Part shown: positions 1 to 4,072 of the stretch, piece by piece
How positions within the stretch are numbered: position 1 is the first letter of the stretch
How the letters are laid out: every line of letters begins with the position of its first letter
Notes under the pieces: model-generated
Told to the model about the DNA's origin: nothing
The model's database searches: none
The model's input: the letters and a program-made list of their open reading frames with translations, nothing else
Source of the DNA: Rhodoferax sp.
GTDB taxonomy: Bacteria > Pseudomonadota > Gammaproteobacteria > Burkholderiales > Burkholderiaceae_C
Assembly: GCA_030683195.1 (NCBI GenBank)
Contig: JAUXQA010000294.1
Location: 1 to 6,003 of the forward strand
Reading direction: 5' to 3'
DNA length: 6,003 nucleotides
Position numbers and translations under genes: made by a program

Positions 1-626
1 CCGGCAAGTCGACCCTCATCAACATTTTGTCGGGCGAAATCCCCCCCTCATCGGGCCAGGTTGAGCTGCTGGGGCAGGACGTGACCGACTGGACGCAGCC
101 ACAGCGTGCCCGGGCCGGGCTGGGTCGCAGCTACCAGCGCAACACCATCTACCCCACGTTTACCGTCTTTGAGAACTGCCGGCTGGCCGCGCAGGCGCGC
201 ACGCAGAAGCCCTGGATCTGGTGGACGGACGCCCAGCGCTGCGAGGCCAGCACCACGGCGGCCTCCGCTGCCGCCGCGCGCGCCGGTTTGACGGATGTGC
301 TGGAGCGACCTGCCGGTCTGCTCTCGCACGGCCAAAAGCGTCAACTGGAGATTGCCATGTGCCTGGCCACCCAGCCGCAAGTGCTGCTGCTGGACGAACC
401 GCTGGCGGGCATGGGTGCCGAGGAGACCGAGCGCATGCTGGCGCTGCTGGCCGAGCTGAAACACAGCCATGCCATTCTGCTGGTGGAGCACGACATGGAT
501 GCGGTGTTCCGCATTGCCGACTGCATCACCGTGATGGTCAACGGATCGGTGATCGCCACCGGCACGCCGGACTTTGTGCGCAACAGCGCCGAAGTCCGTG
601 TGGCTTACCTGGGAGAACATGGATGA
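1..626 (+). CDS. livG: ABC transporter ATP-binding protein, LivG type (5' end cut by window)
   Basis: This is one of two cytoplasmic ATPases of a branched-chain/hydrophobic amino acid-type (HAAT) importer; it hydrolyses ATP to drive uptake by the paired permeases. The frame enters at base 3, and the first visible codons read GKSTLINIL, the end of Walker A, so only the N-terminal region is missing. 207 residues are visible. They include the Q-loop (GRSYQ, visible residues 41-45), the signature LSHGQKRQLEIA (about 98-109), Walker B VLLLDEP (117-123) and the switch histidine in VEHD (141-144). The C-terminus, RVAYLGEHG, is typical of LivG. The LSHG form of the signature is common in LivG and UrtD proteins. 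The next gene overlaps its stop by four bases, suggesting translational coupling. The substrate is not shown by the sequence: amino acids, amides or urea are possible. The family call is firm; LivG rather than another HAAT paralogue is an inference. Confidence 0.93.
   Translation, partial: GKSTLINILSGEIPPSSGQVELLGQDVTDWTQPQRARAGLGRSYQRNTIYPTFTVFENCRLAAQARTQKPWIWWTDAQRCEASTTAASAAAARAGLTDVLERPAGLLSHGQKRQLEIAMCLATQPQVLLLDEPLAGMGAEETERMLALLAELKHSHAILLVEHDMDAVFRIADCITVMVNGSVIATGTPDFVRNSAEVRVAYLGEHG
616..626 (+). promoter_or_regulatory. ATGA stop/start overlap between the two ATPase genes
   Basis: The ATG of the second ATPase (623-625) overlaps the TGA of the first (624-626). A GGGAG Shine-Dalgarno lies at 611-615, seven bases before the ATG. 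This fixes the LivF start and points to coupled translation. An ATG at 619-621 is in another frame and is not used by either gene. Confidence 0.8.
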
Positions 627-1336
627 GCCGTGAATTGATTCTGGATGCCCAAGGCATCAACGCCTGGTATGGCTCCAGTCATATTTTGTATGGCGTAGCC
701 CTGCAGATGGCACGGGGTGAGACCGTGGGCTTGCTGGGGCGCAACGGAATGGGCAAGAGCACCCTGATTCGCACGCTGCTGGGCCATGTGCCCCAGCGTG
801 ACGGGCACATCAGTTTGTTTGGCCAGGATGCCTCCCGCTTCAAGCCGCATGAGGTTGCGCGCCTGGGGGTGGCTTACGTGCCCGAGGGGCGCGGCGTGTT
901 TCCCAATTTGACGGGACGTGAAAACCGGGTGATGGCCGCCAGGCGCGGGCGCGATGGTCGCAACGACTGGTCGTTTGAGCGGGTGATGGCAACCTTTCCG
1001 CGTCTGCAGGAGCGTCTGACCAACCTGGGCGCCCAGTTGTCGGGTGGCGAGCAGCAGATGCTCTCCATCGGCCGGGCCCTGATGACGCACCCGGAATTGA
1101 TCGTGCTGGACGAAGCCACCGAGGGCCTGGCGCCGCTGATCGTGGCCGAGATCTGGCGGGTGATCGCGCAAATTCGCAGCAGCGGCATTGCTACCTTGAT
1201 TGTGGACCGCGACTACCGCAAGGTGCTGGCGCAGTCCGACCACGCGCTGGTGCTGCAAAAAGGGCAGGTGGTGTTGCACGGCCCGTCAGAGACTTTGGCT
1301 GCCAGCCCGGAACTCTCGGGTTACCTCGGCGTGTGA
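623..1336 (+). CDS. livF: ABC transporter ATP-binding protein, LivF type
   Basis: This is the second ATPase subunit of the HAAT importer, expected to pair with the LivG-type protein upstream at the cytoplasmic face of the permease. At 237 residues it matches the length of E. coli LivF. Visible motifs are the A-loop tyrosine Y16, Walker A GRNGMGKST (39-47), the LivF-style PEGRGVFP in place of a classical Q-loop (87-94), signature LSGGEQQM (139-146) and Walker B LIVLDE (159-164) followed by the D-loop region ATEGLAPLI. The switch position is odd: where LivF proteins usually have EQN and most ABC ATPases have histidine, this one reads DRD (195-197), with arginine 196. The ATG at 623 is preferred because it has a good Shine-Dalgarno and overlaps the previous stop; the frame stays open upstream to 221, but that part shadows livG. 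The substrate is unknown. Confidence 0.93.
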   Translation: MSRELILDAQGINAWYGSSHILYGVALQMARGETVGLLGRNGMGKSTLIRTLLGHVPQRDGHISLFGQDASRFKPHEVARLGVAYVPEGRGVFPNLTGRENRVMAARRGRDGRNDWSFERVMATFPRLQERLTNLGAQLSGGEQQMLSIGRALMTHPELIVLDEATEGLAPLIVAEIWRVIAQIRSSGIATLIVDRDYRKVLAQSDHALVLQKGQVVLHGPSETLAASPELSGYLGV

Positions 1337-1353
1337 GGCCGGGTGGGAGGCCT
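1336..1353 (+). terminator. Weak hairpin just after livF
   Basis: AGGCC (1336-1340) can pair with GGCCT (1349-1353) around an 8-base loop, beginning at the livF stop codon and followed by TCTTTA. The stem is short and the T-run broken, so it is at best a weak terminator for the transporter operon. No better plus-strand terminator is visible before the convergent gene. Confidence 0.25.
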
Positions 1354-1370
1354 GTCTTTAGTCATATAGG

Positions 1371-1457
1371 CGTAAAAAAGCCTGATTTATAAAGAAATCA
1401 GGCTCTAGCCGTTGATTTATATGCCTGAGCAGCTATTTATTTAATAGCTATTCAGGT
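1371..1457 (-). repeat. AT-rich structured intergenic element, possible dispersed Comamonadaceae repeat
   Basis: This AT-rich stretch between convergent genes contrasts with the GC-rich coding DNA. On the minus strand it contains AATAGCTGCTC, then GCATATAAATCA, then GGCTAGAGCCTGATTT, in that order. From memory, blocks like ATAGCTGCTC...GCATAT...GGGCTAGAG recur in many intergenic regions of Rhodoferax, Polaromonas and relatives. Within it, CCTGAG (1424-1429) and AGCTATT (1431-1437) pair with AATAGCT (1443-1449) and TTCAGG (1451-1456), giving a long stem interrupted by one C/A mismatch and including one G-U pair, with a 5-base loop. The hairpins are seen directly; membership of a dispersed family is recollection and needs a search. 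Confidence 0.5.
1374..1404 (-). terminator. Rho-independent terminator, minus strand
   Basis: AGCCTGATTT (1379-1388) and AAATCAGGCT (1395-1404) form a perfect 10-bp stem with a 6-base loop. Read on the minus strand, the stem is followed directly by six T residues (complement of the A-run 1374-1379), the classical intrinsic terminator layout. It lies about 90 bases past the stop of the GDSL esterase gene. Read on the plus strand the stem is not followed by a T-run, so it would serve livF less well. Confidence 0.72.
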
Positions 1458-1458
1458 C

Positions 1459-1484
1459 TTGGACAGGCACTCAAGCCTGTCCAA
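1459..1484 (-). terminator. Perfect 10-bp hairpin immediately 3' of the esterase gene
   Basis: TTGGACAGGC (1459-1468) and GCCTGTCCAA (1475-1484) form a perfect 10-bp stem with the loop ACTCAA. It begins six bases past the esterase stop codon in the minus-strand direction. There is no T-run after it on either strand, so it may stabilise the mRNA 3' end or act together with the intrinsic terminator further on, rather than terminate alone. Confidence 0.5.
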
Positions 1485-1490
1485 CCGGGT

Positions 1491-2648
1491 TTAGAAGTTC
1501 CAGCCTGCGTTGCGCATCAGGGTCACCGTGTAATTGGCGGCGTCCTGGTGGGCGTAAGGGGTGGGGTGCACGGTGTCGGCAAACAAGTATTTGCTGGTGT
1601 CGCCTTTGATCAGCGTGTTGACATTGCAGATGATGGAGTTGCCGATGGTCTCGCCCTGCGCGCTGAATGCGTCGGGACCACAGGCTGCACTTGTGATGTT
1701 GGAGTAGCCTGAGGTCGCTGGATTGGCGATTGCCGCCTGACCGCGTGCGTAGTCGTCAAAGTAGATGACGCCTGCCACGCCAGCGAGGCCTTGCTTGAGT
1801 TGGGCATTGAAGGTCGTGGTCAACGCGGTGGACAAAAACTTGGTGTTCGCATCAAATGCGGCACCTAACGGTGTGGCGTTCAGGTCACCGAGGTTGCGTA
1901 CCACCACGTAGCGGGCCCCTTTGGCCACGATCAGTGTTTTTACATAGCTTGCCAGCTCCGCGCCGGCTTGTCCCATGGCCGTGACGGCTGCGCCTGCGGC
2001 CGCTGTTGCTGCCGCCCCACCGCCTGCGCTCACGATGGAAATCGTGTTGGCTGGCCAGCCAGCAACAGTGGCGGTGCCTGCTGCGGCAGCCCCACCACCG
2101 GCTGCGGCACCGACCGCGCCCAACTGCATGAAGAAGTCATTACCGCCGCCGTTGACGGTCACCAGATCATTGGGACCAAACGTCGTTGCCTTGGTCAGGT
2201 GGCGGTTGATCTGGTTTTGGATCGAGTCGGCCATCAGGCCCAGATTTTTTTCGTTGAAAGCCTTTTGCAACGCTACACCTCGTGGACCTGAACCCACCTC
2301 GGTGACGCGGCTGCTGCCTTGCGCGTAATTGTTGCAGGCGGCCACATTCACGACAGCCGCACCCGTGACGCCGTTGTTGGGAAGCATGCCGGTTTGGGCC
2401 GCGCATTGGGCCGGTGCGCCCAGGCTGGTGGCCAGTGCGTCAGACCACACTTTTGTAGCCGTCCCGTTGACGCTGAATTTGCCGCCACCGAGCTGGGCAA
2501 TAGTGCCCACCTGGTAAGTCCCTGTGTCACTGATGCTGTCCCCAAATGTCACCACTTGGGTGAACTGGATCTTGCCGTCATCTCCGCCGCAGGCGGTGAG
2601 GAGGGCGGCGGCGGCGAGACAGGACAACGTGAGTTTGATGTGCTTCAT
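1491..2648 (-). CDS. GDSL/SGNH-family esterase or lipase, predicted lipoprotein
   Basis: This is a predicted serine ester hydrolase exported across the inner membrane and lipid-anchored. The 385-residue protein starts with a lipoprotein signal, MKHIKLTLSCLAAAALLTAC, with lipobox LTAC and lipidated Cys20. Block I is FGDSISD (35-41; nucleophile Ser38). Block II is NYAQGSS (107-113; oxyanion Gly111). Block III is GGGNDFF (167-173; Asn170). Block V is DTVHP (358-362; Asp358 and His361). All catalytic positions are present. Residues 177-235 are very rich in Ala and Gly, probably a flexible or family-variable insert. Cys82, Cys105, Cys323 and Cys341 could form two disulfides. There is no C-terminal autotransporter barrel; the protein ends soon after block V in RNAGWNF. 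A GGAG Shine-Dalgarno (complement of 2657-2660) lies eight bases before the ATG. The fold and active site are clear; the substrate (lipid, polyester or other ester) is unknown. It appears monocistronic. Confidence 0.92.
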   Translation of the reverse strand: MKHIKLTLSCLAAAALLTACGGDDGKIQFTQVVTFGDSISDTGTYQVGTIAQLGGGKFSVNGTATKVWSDALATSLGAPAQCAAQTGMLPNNGVTGAAVVNVAACNNYAQGSSRVTEVGSGPRGVALQKAFNEKNLGLMADSIQNQINRHLTKATTFGPNDLVTVNGGGNDFFMQLGAVGAAAGGGAAAAGTATVAGWPANTISIVSAGGGAAATAAAGAAVTAMGQAGAELASYVKTLIVAKGARYVVVRNLGDLNATPLGAAFDANTKFLSTALTTTFNAQLKQGLAGVAGVIYFDDYARGQAAIANPATSGYSNITSAACGPDAFSAQGETIGNSIICNVNTLIKGDTSKYLFADTVHPTPYAHQDAANYTVTLMRNAGWNF

Positions 2649-2719
2649 GGGGAATGCTCCGAAATTGAGGGGGTGAGGGGTGTATCGACAACCGGACGGT
2701 GTCGGTCGTCCAGAGATCG

Positions 2720-2767
2720 TAAGCCCGCAGCCCCGTTTAGAGCAGGGGGGTAAACACTAAGCCCGCA
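2720..2767. repeat. 10-bp direct repeat upstream of the esterase gene
   Basis: TAAGCCCGCA occurs at 2720-2729 and again at 2758-2767, a 38-bp period. Between the copies, GTTTA (2735-2739) and TAAAC (2751-2755) form a short inverted repeat flanked by C and G runs. The pair sits 72-120 bases upstream of the esterase start, within the 161-base gap (2649-2809) to the next minus-strand gene. That gap also holds a small hairpin, CGACA (2686-2690) with TGTCG (2700-2704), in the presumed leader. I see no convincing -35/-10 pair. The layout could be an operator, but chance cannot be excluded. Confidence 0.4.
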
Positions 2768-2809
2768 CCCCGGGAGTCGCCAAGGTGATCGCTGCTTCGC
2801 TCACGCGGA

Positions 2810-3247
2810 TCAGCGGTCGTGTTTGGGACCCTTACCGGGTTTGTCATCCTTGTTGTGGCCGCGTGCCTCATTGTGGCGACCGTTGTTGTGCTTGGGCTTT
2901 TGAGCCTTGGGCTCTTTGACAGGGCGGTAGTTGGCATCGGGCGCCCAGCGGCCTGCCTGTTGGTAATAAGTGCTGCCACGCTGCTCCCAGCGTTCAGGCT
3001 CCCACCGGTAGCCGGTGCGCTGAGCGATGGTTCGGCCGCGAACCCAGATGTGGCGGTCGTCATGCCAAGCCCAGTAGCCCGGTGCCCACACATAGCCGGT
3101 TGCAATCACCGGCACAGGCTCGTAGCGCAGTGCGGGAGGTGCAATGCTGATGTTGATGCTGACCTGGGCCAATGCTGGCAATGCGGCGGCGCTTGCGGCC
3201 AGCAGACTTGACAGCAGCAGGTTGCGCAGGGCGTTGTGAGTGTTCAT
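2810..3247 (-). CDS. Periplasmic WXXGXW-repeat protein with basic C-terminal tail
   Basis: This 145-residue exported protein is of the type annotated as WXXGXW (YXWXXP-like) repeat protein, common in Burkholderiales and of unknown function. A Sec signal peptide is clear: hydrophobic core LLLSSLLAASAAALP and a likely cut after ALPALA (residue 27). The mature part begins with a Pro-rich segment (about 37-48). It then carries aromatic repeats: YVWAPGYW (52-59), HIWVRG (66-71), YRWEPERW (80-87) and QQAGRW (96-101). Only the first and last keep the GxW pattern well. Residues 111-145 are hydrophilic, rich in Lys, His, Asn and Gly, and look disordered. The ATG at 3247 is chosen because it puts the signal peptide at the N-terminus; the frame is open further upstream to 3361 but that extension would bury the signal. 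The Shine-Dalgarno is weak. No catalytic motif is visible. An envelope or stress-related role is a guess. Confidence 0.85.
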   Translation of the reverse strand: MNTHNALRNLLLSSLLAASAAALPALAQVSINISIAPPALRYEPVPVIATGYVWAPGYWAWHDDRHIWVRGRTIAQRTGYRWEPERWEQRGSTYYQQAGRWAPDANYRPVKEPKAQKPKHNNGRHNEARGHNKDDKPGKGPKHDR

Positions 3248-3511
3248 GTGATTGCCCGTCAAAAGTGAATGAGAAAACCATGCACCCACGGCGCGGCATG
3301 GGAGTCTGTACGCCTGTTCACACAGAGTCTGCAAGCCAGGCACTTGGCTTTGTCTCACCAAAACAATGGCGGCAATGCGCGCTGGCGCACCGAAGGTGAG
3401 TGGCCCTGTCGCATAGCCTTACATCAGTCGTGAAGCGACTCGGCAGTGGCGATGACTTGATTTGCCCTAGCTTATTCAAATCAGTGGCTTCGCGGGGTCA
3501 TCCCCGCGTAT
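3248..3511. other. 264-base intergenic region with short repeats and tandem hairpins
   Basis: No supported coding region lies here; open frames crossing it lack a ribosome site and family resemblance. Upstream of the WXXGXW gene, GAGTCTG is repeated at 3302-3308 and 3325-3331 (23-bp period). AAGCCA (3333-3338) pairs with TGGCTT (3345-3350). Nearer the four-cysteine gene, three stems follow one another: AGTCG/CGACT (3426-3430 with 3436-3440), TGATTTG/CAAATCA (3458-3464 with 3477-3483), and the GC-only stem at 3491-3508. Promoters must be here for the WXXGXW gene, but I could not pick one with confidence. Confidence 0.5.
3491..3508 (-). terminator. GC-rich hairpin directly 3' of the four-cysteine gene
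   Basis: CGCGGGG (3491-3497) and CCCCGCG (3502-3508) form a perfect 7-bp all-GC stem with loop TCAT. It starts three bases past the stop codon of the minus-strand gene at 3512. In that direction it is not followed by a T-run. In the plus direction it is followed by TATTTATT, more like an intrinsic terminator, though no plus-strand gene is seen upstream. It may protect or end the mRNA of the four-cysteine gene. Confidence 0.5.
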
Positions 3512-3904
3512 TTATTGGGCCGGCACGATCGTCACTGTTTCGCGAAGAATGCCGCCGCCGTCCACACTGCCTTCGCTGCGGCCCTCACCGCGAAGCCGCG
3601 ACTCGCAGTCGCTGCGGTTGTTGCCCGGGAGGTCAGCGCAACGCTGGATTGCATTGGCTTGGTATTGGCCCGGTGCGTCAGTGAGGCCGCCCCGTTTGGC
3701 TTCGGCCAGGGCGTTGCGGGCCTCCAGGCGGCAGGTGTCGGCGTCCTGGCTGGACTGGCCGCTGTTGCAGGCACTCATCTCCTGGCGAAAGCGGGCATTC
3801 GCGTCATTGGCCGGGCTGGCGGCGGCAGGCAGGACGCCCGCTACGCAAAGTACCACGTTGGCGGCAGCCAAGGCCAGGTTTCGCTTGGAAAGGTAGGGGA
3901 TCAT
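3512..3904 (-). CDS. Small secreted four-cysteine protein, function unknown
   Basis: This 130-residue protein is predicted to be exported to the periplasm. A Sec signal peptide covers about residues 1-30, with hydrophobic core LALAAANVVLCVAGVLPAA and a likely cut after AAAS or ASP. The mature part has four cysteines: Cys46 and Cys58 (C-x11-C) in an acidic/Gln-rich stretch, and Cys89 and Cys100 (C-x10-C) in RCADLPGNNRSDC. This suggests two disulfides or one small disulfide-braced helical fold. A helical Ala/Glu/Lys segment (LEARNALAEAKRGGL, 60-74) lies between the pairs. The end is Gly-rich, SVDGGGILRETV (113-124). I recall similar hypothetical proteins in Burkholderiales with the same EAR..EAKRGGL and GSV.GGGILRE blocks, but no named function. 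The ATG at 3904 is chosen because it places the signal at the N-terminus; the frame is open to 4549 but that part is antisense to asmA. The Shine-Dalgarno is poor. It is divergent from the AsmA gene. Confidence 0.82.
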   Translation of the reverse strand: MIPYLSKRNLALAAANVVLCVAGVLPAAASPANDANARFRQEMSACNSGQSSQDADTCRLEARNALAEAKRGGLTDAPGQYQANAIQRCADLPGNNRSDCESRLRGEGRSEGSVDGGGILRETVTIVPAQ

Positions 3905-3980
3905 AATCGTGAGTCTTTCGTTGGTGGGGGTGCCACCCGGACACCCACGCTGCAGATTAAGTTGTAAAAGCATTCCTTTC

Positions 3981-3996
3981 TGTGCGCCTGCGCACA
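3981..3996. promoter_or_regulatory. Palindrome in the divergent intergenic region
   Basis: TGTGCGCCTGCGCACA is a near-perfect palindrome (seven paired positions around CT) in the 168-base gap between the divergent four-cysteine and AsmA genes. It could be a protein-binding site or a small hairpin in the leader of either gene. No known operator consensus is recognised. Confidence 0.35.
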
Positions 3997-4003
3997 CAGG
4001 CTC

Positions 4004-4044
4004 CCCGGGCTGGCAGCGGACAATCAAACTCTGCCCGGGCTGGC
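4004..4044. repeat. 11-bp direct repeat with 30-bp period upstream of the AsmA gene
   Basis: CCCGGGCTGGC occurs at 4004-4014 and 4034-4044, exactly 30 bp apart, with CT also matching two to three bases before each copy. The second copy ends 28 bases before the AsmA start. The 30-bp spacing is close to three helical turns, which would suit two protein sites on one face of the DNA. It could also be a remnant of a tandem duplication, though the sequence between the copies is not otherwise similar. Confidence 0.5.
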
Positions 4045-4072
4045 CGTCGCTTTCCCGTGAACCTGGTAAAAA

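Noticed and set aside
48..620. A 190-codon minus-strand frame opposite the LivG-type gene
   Set aside because: The plus strand carries the full set of ABC ATPase motifs; the minus-strand product has none and is a shadow.
2819..3211. A 130-codon plus-strand frame with hydrophobic, membrane-like stretches
   Set aside because: It is antisense to the WXXGXW gene. The hydrophobic look comes from reading the complement of Lys/His/Asn codons. There is no ribosome site, and the opposite strand encodes a protein with a signal peptide and repeats.
3332..3400. Candidate sigma-70 promoter elements for the WXXGXW gene
   Set aside because: TTGCAG on the minus strand has no acceptable -10 hexamer at 16-18 bases; matches were no better than chance.
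3458..3483. Possible FNR-like site (TTGAT ... ATCA)
   Set aside because: The half-sites are separated by far more than the four bases of an FNR site; it is better explained as a hairpin stem.
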